Origin: an uncultured Clostridia bacterium
GTDB lineage: Bacteria; Bacillota; Clostridia; Christensenellales; UBA1242
Direction: 5' to 3'
Assembly: GCA_947649575.1 (NCBI GenBank)
Contig: CANSRZ010000001.1
Location: 1-64,000 of the forward strand
DNA: 64,000 bases
Of the stretch, positions 52,085 through 59,867 are shown piece after piece. Numbering within the stretch: position 1 is the stretch's first letter; each line of letters begins with the position of its first letter. The translations under genes were made by a program, and so were the position numbers. Under the pieces are notes generated by a model, which did no database searches, had not been told where the DNA came from, and was given only the letters and a program-made list of their open reading frames with translations.

Positions 52085-53455
52085 ATGGAAAAAGAAGAAT
52101 TTAGAAAGGTTGTTGAAAAATTGATTTTGCCTCTTTTTACTGGCTCGTATGTTTGTGGGGAAGAGCTTTCCACCACACGTGACAGCGAGGTTGCTTTTGG
52201 CGAAAAAAATTGTGTTTTGATTAAACCTAACAAGTCAGCTGAATATAGATTGGTGTTAAACAGAAGTCAACGCTTCAAGTCTTTTGAAATCAATTTGTTA
52301 AAATCTGTTATAAGTGAACTTGCGCTTGTAAATGACCTTTCTATTCATGATGAAAATTATACTTCGCTACTTCAAGCACATGCAATTGAAATGGCAATTT
52401 GTTCGGCGCTGGCTGACGACCATGAACTATTTTCAACTTTGCTGGGGCTTGTTGGTGAAATTGATAAATGGGCAAGCCGTACTTATGAGGGCAAACGCGT
52501 AGCGCTTGGCATTATTATCAATCAAACAGCTGAAAACGCTAGTGCTAATAAAATTAACTATTCAGATATAATTGGACAAGACTTCTTTGCGCTTCTTTCT
52601 GACGGCAAAAATAGTTATGTGGAATTTGATAAGTTTGGCAATCTTATGGGCTATGTTCAGCTTGCAAAAATCAAAATGGCACAAACAATTTCTCCTGTTG
52701 ATTATGAACTTATTGCTCGTTATTGCAATGAAAAACGTATCGGTCTTATTTTGACAAGCTCTGGCGATTTGTTGGTGTTCAAAAATCGTCAGCTTTTGTT
52801 CGCAAAACGCAGAGGCTCTTGGAATGTTTATTCTCATGAAGAGGTTATTCAACTGCTTGCTGGAAGAAAGGAAAATTATTCTCTTAAAGAAATTCGTAAG
52901 TCAATTTATTACACGGCGCTTGACAGTTCATTTGTTTATAACGGCGGTTGCTTGATTTATCTTGAAAAAGGGCAGGCTGAAAATGCGCTTGCTCATATAA
53001 ATGAACATGATATTTTAAGCGAAAAATATTATGAAATGAAAAAAGCGCAAGAAATTGAAAACGCAGGCAAACTTTATAACTTGCAAACTTTGTCAACTGT
53101 TGAGGCATTGTATTCTCAGCCTTATGAGCAGTTTTTGATTGACCAAAAATGCTATAAAGCTATGGCACTGCGAAAAATTATTGCTGATAAGCCATTCCAA
53201 GAGCTGAACAGACGACTTCGTCAAGAAATTGTCGGCATGGACGGAGCAACCATTGTTGATTTTGACGGAACAATCATTGCAACTGGTGCAATTTTGAAGA
53301 TTGAAGCGGGCAGTGAAGGTGGTGGACGCTTAGCCGCTGCCATGACACTTGCCAAATATGGTATTGCAATCAAGATTTCACAAGACGGAACTCTTCAAGG
53401 CTTTTATAGCGATAGAAAAACAGGCAAACTCAAATCTTTATTCAATGTGGGTTAA
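52085..53455 (+). CDS. DisA_N/DAC-like domain protein (putative diadenylate cyclase relative)
   Basis: A 456-residue soluble protein. The C-terminal part (about 380-450) resembles the DisA_N (DAC) nucleotide cyclase core: MDGATIVDFDGTIIATGAIL carries the DGA motif, and GGGRLAAAMTLAKYGIAI lies where DAC enzymes have RHRAA. Only one Arg of that motif remains, so c-di-AMP synthesis is doubtful. The first 370 residues match no domain I know, though DAC-associated sensor domains are known. An in-frame TTG at 52067 is an alternative; GAAAGG favours ATG 52085. It follows two sigma factors and precedes a small zinc-ribbon gene. Confidence 0.65.
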   Translation: MEKEEFRKVVEKLILPLFTGSYVCGEELSTTRDSEVAFGEKNCVLIKPNKSAEYRLVLNRSQRFKSFEINLLKSVISELALVNDLSIHDENYTSLLQAHAIEMAICSALADDHELFSTLLGLVGEIDKWASRTYEGKRVALGIIINQTAENASANKINYSDIIGQDFFALLSDGKNSYVEFDKFGNLMGYVQLAKIKMAQTISPVDYELIARYCNEKRIGLILTSSGDLLVFKNRQLLFAKRRGSWNVYSHEEVIQLLAGRKENYSLKEIRKSIYYTALDSSFVYNGGCLIYLEKGQAENALAHINEHDILSEKYYEMKKAQEIENAGKLYNLQTLSTVEALYSQPYEQFLIDQKCYKAMALRKIIADKPFQELNRRLRQEIVGMDGATIVDFDGTIIATGAILKIEAGSEGGGRLAAAMTLAKYGIAIKISQDGTLQGFYSDRKTGKLKSLFNVG

Positions 53456-53486
53456 AAAACAGGCTTATTTTGTAGCCTGTTTTTTT
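53454..53486. terminator. Terminator between convergent genes
   Basis: AAAACAGGCT/AGCCTGTTTT stem with an 8-nt loop, A and T flanks. Confidence 0.85.
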
Positions 53487-53812
53487 CAATTTTCTTTATC
53501 TGTTAAGTCATTTGGTTCGTCTGTTAGGTTAGTTTTTCCCTTACGAATACTAGCCACATATTCTGCTGCTGTAAGCGTATGACGGCAAGATGACCATTTG
53601 CATTTATATTGCTTGTGAGTTGGGTTATAGTCCATAGAAGGATCATCTAAATAAAAACAGCCGCGTCTTGCAGAATAAAATTTTTCTGGTGGGTTTTGAC
53701 ATTCTGGACAATAGATATGCTCTGGAATTTTGTATGTGTTTTTTTCAACTTTCAATAATGCTCCATCATTTATTTCAATTTCTTCTTTAACTTTTACTTT
53801 AAAATATCTCAT
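53486..53812 (-). CDS. Small zinc-ribbon protein, paralogue 1
   Basis: A 108-residue protein with a TYKIPEHIYCPECQN core and a second cysteine pair in YKCKWSSCRH. The pattern (YKIP, hydrophobics, CPxC, about 30-residue insert, YKC, C, then Y at the end) is shared with the genes at 55417 and 55663. A four-Cys zinc ribbon is the likely fold. GAGGTG precedes the ATG. The function is unknown; ribbons of this type usually bind nucleic acid or protein partners. It is convergent with the DAC-like gene and divergent from rnpB. Confidence 0.7.
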   Translation of the reverse strand: MRYFKVKVKEEIEINDGALLKVEKNTYKIPEHIYCPECQNPPEKFYSARRGCFYLDDPSMDYNPTHKQYKCKWSSCRHTLTAAEYVASIRKGKTNLTDEPNDLTDKEN

Positions 53813-53895
53813 TTTTCACCTCGATTGTTAGTTATATTCTATCATAAATTTTTCATTTGTCAATATCAAAATTAAATTTTTAATTTTGATAACAC

Positions 53896-53924
53896 TTGAC
53901 ATATATTTGTGTTTATGCTAAACT
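53896..53924 (+). promoter_or_regulatory. Promoter of rnpB
   Basis: TTGACA (53896-53901), 17 bp, TAAACT (53919-53924). The predicted start is 53931, exactly at the P1 helix. Confidence 0.85.
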
Positions 53925-53930
53925 TGTATT

Positions 53931-54251
53931 GAGTTAAGCAGACAGTCGCGTCGAATGACGAGGAAAGTCCGGGCTTCAAGAGAACTGGGTGCTGGTTAAC
54001 GGCCAGTGGAGGCGACTCTAAGGATAGTGCAACAGAAATAAACCGCCTATTTTTTAGGTAAGGATGGAAAGGTGGTGTAAGAGACCACCGATGGGGTAGG
54101 AATATCCCATGCTCTGTAAACCCCACCTGAAGCAAGGCTGTCGGAGCTATAGGCTTGTTCTCTCCTGCTCCAAACGCTGCTAGAACTTATGGGCAACTGT
54201 AAGTGTAGATAGATGACTGTCTAATACAGAACCCGGCTTACAGCTTAACTC
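53931..54251 (+). ncRNA. rnpB: RNase P RNA, class A
   Basis: About 321 nt, the catalytic RNA that matures tRNA 5' ends. P1 is formed by GAGTTAAGC (53931) with GCTTAACTC (ending 54251). Conserved universal segments are GAGGAAAGTCCGGGCT, AGTGCAACAG followed by AAACCGCC, GTAAACCCCACC, and TAGATAGATGACTGTC with ACAGAACCCGGCTTAC. These, with the layout, identify class A rather than the class B of Bacilli. No protein-coding frame overlaps credibly. A hairpin-tail repeat begins at its last base. Confidence 0.95.
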
Positions 54252-54398
54252 CGAACCAAATGTTCGACGATTATCTATTGAGTGAAATCAAAGTCATTAT
54301 TGTATTGCGTTCACCCTAAACCCAAGCACTTGGCGACTATCAATTAACAGATAGAAGAAACAAATTTTATCCGTTCAAGGTGCAATATACACCTTTTT
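54252..54398 (+). repeat. Two hairpin-tail repeat units plus terminal hairpin after rnpB
   Basis: Unit 1 starts CGAACCAAATGTTCGACGA, unit 2 starts CCCAAGCACTTGGCGACTA about 66 bp later, and the array ends with GGTGC-...-CACC and a T run (54380-54398), which is a likely rnpB terminator. Confidence 0.75.
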
Positions 54399-54487
54399 TG
54401 TTGTTGCGAAGGGGCTGGATATAACAGCAAATCACAAAGTTATGAGTGTTCTTTGGGCAATTTTAAAAAGCCTGCAGAAGATTTTGG

Positions 54488-54515
54488 AAAAGAGTGCTAG
54501 AAGCACTCTTTTTTG
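54488..54515 (+). terminator. Terminator hairpin
   Basis: AGAGTGCT-AGA-AGCACTCT with A run before and T run after. Bases 54399-54487 hold nothing I recognise. Confidence 0.8.
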
Positions 54516-54519
54516 TGTA

Positions 54520-54548
54520 TTGACAATGTGATAATTTTATGTTAAACT
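54520..54548 (+). promoter_or_regulatory. Promoter of the third sigma gene
   Basis: TTGACA (54520-54525), 17 bp, TAAACT (54543-54548); a TTGGAGG SD precedes ATG 54572. Confidence 0.8.
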
Positions 54549-54571
54549 ATGTGTGTTGGAGGAAAAAAGTT

Positions 54572-55321
54572 ATGTTGCCTGAAGAAAATAAAGCAAATAA
54601 TAATAAAAGTAACAAAGATAAAAAAATTATAAATTTAAACAAAATTAAATTTCTTAAATATGGCGGAAATAAATCTTTTTATTTGCAAAATTGTGGGCGT
54701 GATAAGCAGGCTATGTCATATGATGACATACTTGAACTTATAGAGAAAGCTCAAGCAGGGGATAAAAAAGCTGAAGAAATGGCAATTTCTCAAAATATGG
54801 GGTTGGCGCATTATATGTCAAAAAAATTGAGTTTTGTTGCAGAATATGATGATTGTTTTCAATTGGCAATGATTGGATTAATGAACGCTGTAAGAAATTT
54901 TGATGAAAGCAAAAACTTAATGTTTAGCACTTTTGCTTGCAAATGCATTGCTAATAGTATTTTTCACGAATATAATTATTATTTGAAAGATATGTCAAGT
55001 TTTTCTAAATCTATTGATGAAGAGCGTTATTATGATAATGGAGATTCATACACAGAACTTGAATTATTAGCTGTAAATGACGCTCCAGTTTGTGACCAAG
55101 TTGAAAAAATCTGCGTAATGGAAGAAGTTAAGAAAGCAATTTCAACTCAATTGAAATCAAAAGAAATTTATATTTTGAATTGTCGATATATGCAAGAGCA
55201 AGAATTATCTCAAAGAGCAATTGGCAAACAAGTTGGGGTTGCAAAGCAATATATCAGCAAAGTTGAGCTGGAAGCAATTGGTAAACTTAAAGATTATTTT
55301 GGCAAAAGCGAAGCTGAATAA
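54572..55321 (+). CDS. Divergent sigma-70 family factor
   Basis: A 249-residue protein with an Asn/Lys-rich N-terminal 40 residues, then a sigma region 2-like part (EYDDCFQLAMIGLMNAVRNF, STFACKCIANSI) and a region 4-like HTH (SQRAIGKQVGVAKQYISKVE). It is more diverged than the two sigma genes at 50.6-52 kb but has the same order of motifs. The typical DxFQxGxxGLxxA residues are partly kept. It is a plausible alternative sigma factor or a sigma-derived regulator. ATG 54572 is chosen over 54539 because the SD lies between them. It heads a small unit with two zinc-ribbon genes. Confidence 0.8.
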   Translation: MLPEENKANNNKSNKDKKIINLNKIKFLKYGGNKSFYLQNCGRDKQAMSYDDILELIEKAQAGDKKAEEMAISQNMGLAHYMSKKLSFVAEYDDCFQLAMIGLMNAVRNFDESKNLMFSTFACKCIANSIFHEYNYYLKDMSSFSKSIDEERYYDNGDSYTELELLAVNDAPVCDQVEKICVMEEVKKAISTQLKSKEIYILNCRYMQEQELSQRAIGKQVGVAKQYISKVELEAIGKLKDYFGKSEAE

Positions 55322-55416
55322 AATTGTTAAAGTTTTGAAACAAAAGTTTAGTTAACAACAGATATTGACAAAGCATTTAAGCAGTGATAAAATATTTGTA
55401 CACTTGGAGGGGAACT

Positions 55417-55647
55417 ATGCATACAATAAAAATCAAAGAAATCACCAAAAATTCTGATGAGGTTGCCGAAATAAAAAGTTATAAAATACCTTTTGTTATA
55501 AGTTGCCCAAACTGTAAGGCAACGGTTGCCTATTTATGCAAGGGCAAGGATTATTCTTACAAATGCACGCGACCTGGTTGCGATTTTGAAATGTCTGGCG
55601 AGGATTATGCAAAACAGCTCTTTGTTGAAGCAGAGGATGAACAATAA
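55417..55647 (+). CDS. Small zinc-ribbon protein, paralogue 2
   Basis: A 76-residue protein: SYKIPFVISCPNCKATV, then YKCTRPGCDFEMSGEDYAK. The four cysteines form a compact zinc ribbon. It is clearly related to the genes at 53486 and 55663. A GGAGGGG SD precedes ATG 55417. Acidic tail. Unknown function. Confidence 0.75.
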   Translation: MHTIKIKEITKNSDEVAEIKSYKIPFVISCPNCKATVAYLCKGKDYSYKCTRPGCDFEMSGEDYAKQLFVEAEDEQ

Positions 55648-55662
55648 TTTTTTGAGGCGAGT

Positions 55663-55872
55663 ATGTTTAGAAATAAAAAAACAAAGAATCAAAAAATATC
55701 TGGAATAGTCAAACTTAGCGATGGAACATATAAAGTTCCTTTGAATATTTGTTGTCCAAAATGCGGAGGCGTGGCGTATTTTAACTCATATTTTGGAGTT
55801 TACACCTGTCGAGAATTTTGCGGATTTGAGCAAAAAGCAAGCAAATATATTGAATTAAACAAAGAAAATTAA
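55663..55872 (+). CDS. Small zinc-ribbon protein, paralogue 3
   Basis: A 69-residue protein: TYKVPLNICCPKCGGVA, then YTCREFCGFEQKASKYIE. It has the same YKxP...CPxC...YxC...C pattern as paralogues 1 and 2 and lies 15 nt after paralogue 2, so the two are co-transcribed. The N-terminus is basic. GAGGCGA serves as SD. A terminator follows at 55884. Confidence 0.75.
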   Translation: MFRNKKTKNQKISGIVKLSDGTYKVPLNICCPKCGGVAYFNSYFGVYTCREFCGFEQKASKYIELNKEN

Positions 55873-55883
55873 CTTTAAATTCT

Positions 55884-55905
55884 GGGTGGCAAAAGCCACT
55901 TTTTT
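55884..55905 (+). terminator. Terminator after the zinc-ribbon pair
   Basis: GGTGGC-AAAA-GCCACT stem with T run, 12 nt after the stop. Confidence 0.8.
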
Positions 55906-55942
55906 GTTGTTTAAATAATTTTTTTTTGTCAATAAATCTTTT

Positions 55943-57169
55943 ATGAAACGCAAAGAATATATTCAAAAAATGGCAATGTTGATTAAAAATAGAGTACTTT
56001 TTCATGCACCAATTGTGTTTGATGACGAGGTGGATTTTGAGCTTTTGGACGCCGTTGGAATTGATAAAAATTTGCCAATTTTTAAATTTCAAAAAAATAT
56101 GACAAAAAATCTCTATAAGGCTTTTATTCAGGCGCAAAGAGCGATTTCTTTTAACTTAATTTTGTCATATAAAAATTTACCAAAAAAATCATGGCTAAAA
56201 AGGCTTAAAAACGTCTTTGTTTTGGAAGAGGAAGAGTGTGGATACAGCTTGCTTTCAAGCATAAACAAATTGAACATAAATTATCTTTCTCATTCATCAT
56301 TTTCGCAGGCTGTGACGGAGGAATATTTAAAGATAAATGACGAGGTTATCAATCTTTCTTACAAGCCTTTTTATTTGTCAAAAAAGGCAAGCAGTGGGGG
56401 CATTGTTTATGATATCAAAGAGTTTATTTTGAACGGGAAAAACTATTCATTAACTTTCTCAAATCCCCACAAAGAGCGCCACGTTTGTGGCTTTGAGATT
56501 AATGTGCCGTTGCCAAATGGATATTACAGATTTTCAAAAGTCAGAACAGGCATAAAAATCACAAATTTAACCAATGGCGTTGTGGAATATTTTAACTATA
56601 ACACAAAAAATGCAAAGCTCTCTTTCTCAGCAATTGACGGCATAGAAAGCAGTACAAGGGCATGCGTTAATCTGCGTATAAATATGGAACTTAAAGGGTT
56701 TGAACAAAAGCGATTTTACTTCAATTATGGACGCAATGCATATCTATTAAATTCACAAAAAGAAGTGGATAATTTTTTTGAACTTTCGCAGGTTAAGACT
56801 AATCAAAAGTTTGATATCAAAGTGAGAAGTCATGATAAACTTTTTGATGAAAAATTTAACAACATTTTGCCACAAAAAATTTGGAATGCTTGGAATAGCG
56901 GTGAATGCGATTTTGCCAGTGAAAGCGAGTATATAAAACTTAAAAAAACAATTGTCACTGAGAATGCGAAAGGCTACTTTATAAACGAGGATTTTAAGGG
57001 GCTTAAAGAGGTCAAAATTTATCAGAATAACTCATATAAAAGGGTGTTTATTATTGAGGGTGAAAAGCGCTATGTTATGAGCGAAAAAACTAAATTTTTT
57101 AATTTTACGCAAATTGCAAAAGAATTTTTTGATAAAAGTAATGAAATATATTTGTGTTTTGGCAAATAA
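55943..57169 (+). CDS. Hypothetical protein, 408 residues
   Basis: I do not recognise a family with confidence. The N-terminal 100 residues are helical and basic. The middle (about 140-290) is beta-rich with LSFNPHKERHVCGFEINVPL-like strands and FYFNYGRNAYLLNSQKEVDN. This last stretch faintly recalls the N-terminal beta-sandwich of GH94-type phosphorylases and cyclic-glucan synthases, but no catalytic domain follows. There is no signal peptide or TM. It has no SD. It is very Asn/Lys/Phe-rich, like an AT-skewed accessory gene. Confidence 0.6.
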   Translation: MKRKEYIQKMAMLIKNRVLFHAPIVFDDEVDFELLDAVGIDKNLPIFKFQKNMTKNLYKAFIQAQRAISFNLILSYKNLPKKSWLKRLKNVFVLEEEECGYSLLSSINKLNINYLSHSSFSQAVTEEYLKINDEVINLSYKPFYLSKKASSGGIVYDIKEFILNGKNYSLTFSNPHKERHVCGFEINVPLPNGYYRFSKVRTGIKITNLTNGVVEYFNYNTKNAKLSFSAIDGIESSTRACVNLRINMELKGFEQKRFYFNYGRNAYLLNSQKEVDNFFELSQVKTNQKFDIKVRSHDKLFDEKFNNILPQKIWNAWNSGECDFASESEYIKLKKTIVTENAKGYFINEDFKGLKEVKIYQNNSYKRVFIIEGEKRYVMSEKTKFFNFTQIAKEFFDKSNEIYLCFGK

Positions 57170-57180
57170 TATGTTATACT
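57152..57180 (+). promoter_or_regulatory. Promoter of rarA, near-leaderless
   Basis: TTGTGT (57152-57157), 17 bp, TATACT (57175-57180). Predicted start at 57187, 3 nt before ATG 57190; no SD. It lies within the end of the preceding gene. Confidence 0.6.
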
Positions 57181-57189
57181 CGTGCTGAA

Positions 57190-58464
57190 ATGGAGAATAT
57201 AGAACCTCGAATTCCTCTTGCCGAAAGAATGCGTCCAAAGTCTATGGAGGACTTCATCGGGCAGGAACATATTGTTGGCAAAAACAGTTTGCTTTACAGA
57301 GCTATCAAATTTGGAACGCTTGGTAGTTGCATTTTTTATGGCCCGCCTGGAACTGGCAAAACAACTCTTGCAAATATTATTGCAAACACTTTGAAAGCGC
57401 GATATGTTAAACTTAACGCAGTCACAAGCGGAGTTGCCGACGCAAAGGCGATTATTGAGCGCGCAAGAGCTGACAAGGCTATGTTTGGCACTGACACGTT
57501 TTTGCTTCTAGACGAATGCCATCGCTGGAATAAAGCTCAGTCTGACTGCGTATTAGAGGCTATTGAGGATGGGAGCATTTTCTTTATTGGCTCAACGACA
57601 GAGAACCCATACACTGCTATGACAAGGGCGATTGTGTCAAGATGCAGGGTGTTTGAGTTTAAATCACTTTCTACAAAAGACATTGTCAAAAAGTTGAAGC
57701 AGGCAATTGAGGACAAAGAAAACGGGCTTGGCAATTTGCCAGTAGAGTGTGAAGATAAAGCCCTTGAATATTTTGCTTTTGCAAGTGGAGGCGATGCCAG
57801 AAGCAGTTTGAATGCTCTTGAACTTGCCGTGAACACGACACCGCTCTCTAAGGATAAAAAGATACATATAACTTTGGAAGTTGCTCAGCAATCAATTGAT
57901 AAAAAAGCCTTATCGCTTGACGAAAATATGTATTACGACAATCTTAGTGCTTTTTGTAAAAGTCTTCGCGGTTCTGATACAGAAGCAGCGCTATATTATA
58001 GTATGAGGCTTATTAAAGCTGGACTTGACCCAATGATTATTGCGCGCCGACTTGTGGCTCATTCAAGTGAGGACGTTGGCATGGCTGACAGTAACGCAAT
58101 GCTGCTTGCAACCTCAGCTATGTATGCGGTTGAAAAAATGGGGCAACCTGAGGGATTGATTCCGCTTACGCATGCAATCATTTATGTTTGCGAAGCAGAA
58201 AAATCTAATTCTGTTGTGAACGCTATGCATTTGGCTCAAGAGGACGCCGAAAATGCAACAGATAACAAAGTTCCAAATCATTTAAAAAATCATCCGTCTA
58301 CCAATAAAGACGGTCATGGCAAATATAAATATCCGCACGATTATGGTGGCTATGTTAAGCAACAATATATGCCTGATAGTTTGAAAGACAGGGTTTATTA
58401 CACGCCGAGCGCAAACGGGCGTGAGAAAAATTTAATTCGTAAAAAATTTAGAGGAGAAAACTGA
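57190..58464 (+). CDS. rarA: Replication-associated recombination protein A (RarA/MgsA AAA+ ATPase)
   Basis: A 424-residue clamp-loader-like AAA+ ATPase acting at stalled forks. It starts PRIPLAERMRPKSMEDFIGQ; Walker A is GPPGTGKTT, Walker B FLLLDECHRW, and sensor 1 is IGSTTENPYTAM. The C-terminal tetramerisation part contains GLDPMIIARRLVAHSSEDVG and YKYPHDYGGYV, characteristic of RarA. ATG 57190 is used; the upstream in-frame TTG at 57154 lies before the promoter. Confidence 0.96.
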   Translation: MENIEPRIPLAERMRPKSMEDFIGQEHIVGKNSLLYRAIKFGTLGSCIFYGPPGTGKTTLANIIANTLKARYVKLNAVTSGVADAKAIIERARADKAMFGTDTFLLLDECHRWNKAQSDCVLEAIEDGSIFFIGSTTENPYTAMTRAIVSRCRVFEFKSLSTKDIVKKLKQAIEDKENGLGNLPVECEDKALEYFAFASGGDARSSLNALELAVNTTPLSKDKKIHITLEVAQQSIDKKALSLDENMYYDNLSAFCKSLRGSDTEAALYYSMRLIKAGLDPMIIARRLVAHSSEDVGMADSNAMLLATSAMYAVEKMGQPEGLIPLTHAIIYVCEAEKSNSVVNAMHLAQEDAENATDNKVPNHLKNHPSTNKDGHGKYKYPHDYGGYVKQQYMPDSLKDRVYYTPSANGREKNLIRKKFRGEN

Positions 58465-58465
58465 T

Positions 58466-59470
58466 ATGTTTGGATTGAGATGCGACGGAAAAAGAGTTAA
58501 AGGAATGGGGATTATTGAAAAAGCCGAGCCATTCTTTATGCCAATGCGTATTGATGCTGTAAATTATATTACAGTTCAAGCGCCTTGTTCCCATCTTGAT
58601 GAGTTTATCGCAAGAGAAAGAAAAAAGGGCAACAACTATACTTATATGCATGTTGTGATTGCTACGCTTGTAAGGCTTTTATATTTAAGACCATATCTTA
58701 ATCGCTTTATCATGCGCGGGACAACATATCAAAGAAATGGCATTCAAGTTTCTATGGACGTTAAGCGCAAAATGGAAGATGCTGGTGCAAACGAGACTTT
58801 GAAGTTTGAGTTTACTGGACGCGAAACCATTGCTGAGATTAAAGAAATTGTTGACTCTTTGATTGCAAAAACAATTCAGCAAAACGAAGAGGGGAAAACT
58901 TCTGGCTTTATCAAGCATCTCACTTGGACTCCTGCTTGGGTTATTCGTTGGGCGCTTGCGCTTCTCCGTTGGCTTGATAAGCACGGCATGCTGCCAAACT
59001 CAGTTTTAAGATGCAGTCCTTTTCACACAAGTGCGTTTTTTACAAACTTAAAGTCAATCAAGATTGGCAAAATTTATCATCATTTGTACAATTTTGGAAC
59101 AACTTCTATCTTTATTGCAATGGGTAAAGAAAAAATGATGCCTGTGATTGAAAATAACAAAGACCTTAAAGTTGCAAAGATGCTTGAGCTTGGCATTTCT
59201 CTTGATGAGCGCATTGCTGACGGCTTTTATATGGGCAAATCTCTTAGAATGATGAAAGATATTTTGGCTAATCTTGACAGTTTGAATGAGCCTATGCCTG
59301 AGGGCGAAATCCCTACAAAAATTAAAAAGAAGAGCAAGAAAAAGAAAGTAAAAAAGGTTAAAAAAGTTAAAAATGAGGGCAAGAAAAAACGTCCAAAATC
59401 TAAGAAACTTAAGCCTGTAAAAATCAAAGAAAGCAAAACTGAAAAAAGTGTTGACGACAAAAAAGACTAA
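58466..59470 (+). CDS. E2-acyltransferase/CAT-like protein lacking the catalytic His, with Lys-rich tail
   Basis: A 334-residue protein. Residues about 20-265 resemble the trimeric catalytic domain of 2-oxoacid dehydrogenase E2 and chloramphenicol acetyltransferase (NYTYMHVVIATLVRLL, FTNLKSIKIGKIYHHLYNFG, SLDERIADGFYMG). The last motif corresponds to DHRxxDG; the catalytic His is Glu. There is no lipoyl or E1/E3-binding domain and no dehydrogenase genes nearby. Several hydrophobic helices around 160-190 may touch the membrane. The final 60 residues are almost wholly Lys-rich, like a nucleic-acid- or membrane-binding tail. It starts 1 nt after the rarA stop with a GAGGAG SD. Confidence 0.75.
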   Translation: MFGLRCDGKRVKGMGIIEKAEPFFMPMRIDAVNYITVQAPCSHLDEFIARERKKGNNYTYMHVVIATLVRLLYLRPYLNRFIMRGTTYQRNGIQVSMDVKRKMEDAGANETLKFEFTGRETIAEIKEIVDSLIAKTIQQNEEGKTSGFIKHLTWTPAWVIRWALALLRWLDKHGMLPNSVLRCSPFHTSAFFTNLKSIKIGKIYHHLYNFGTTSIFIAMGKEKMMPVIENNKDLKVAKMLELGISLDERIADGFYMGKSLRMMKDILANLDSLNEPMPEGEIPTKIKKKSKKKKVKKVKKVKNEGKKKRPKSKKLKPVKIKESKTEKSVDDKKD

Positions 59471-59546
59471 GTTTTTTGTTGATGTGGCTTAAAATTGCTT
59501 TGCGATGCGTTGTTTGTTTTATATAATTAATTAGGAGGATAAAACT

Positions 59547-59867
59547 TTGAAAACTGTGCTGTATTTTATTCTGTCATTGTTAACCATTGTTTATGTTGGC
59601 TTAATGTGCTATATCAATATTGTGCCAAGCGCGCTTTTGGCTGGAACTTGGTTTGCAAAAGTGTTGCAAATAGTAAGTCAATATGGCGGAGTTGCTCTTG
59701 TGTTTGTGTTTGCTTTTGTAAACTTTTTTGGCAGTCCGCTTAAAGCTGTGTTCTTCACAATCTTGATTGTTGTTGCAATCTTTTATATCATCACGGCTGT
59801 TGTGCCTGATATTTTCTTGGGAGGCAAGGCATTTATTGATGCAGGAAGTGTATGGATAAACTTTTAA
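59547..59867 (+). CDS. Small membrane protein, 106 residues
   Basis: A hydrophobic protein with three TM segments (about 3-24, 47-66, 68-90). No family is recognised. It starts with TTG behind a TAGGAGG SD at ideal distance, and a TATAAT lies just upstream. Its last 16 nt overlap polA, so polA translation is probably coupled to it. Confidence 0.65.
   Translation: MKTVLYFILSLLTIVYVGLMCYINIVPSALLAGTWFAKVLQIVSQYGGVALVFVFAFVNFFGSPLKAVFFTILIVVAIFYIITAVVPDIFLGGKAFIDAGSVWINF

Noticed and set aside
53872-54135. Minus-strand ORF of 87 codons
   Set aside because: It is antisense to the class A RNase P RNA, whose conserved elements explain the sequence.
54442-54531. 29-codon hydrophobic ORF after rnpB (possible toxin peptide)
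   Set aside because: It has no SD and reads through a clear terminator and into the next promoter.
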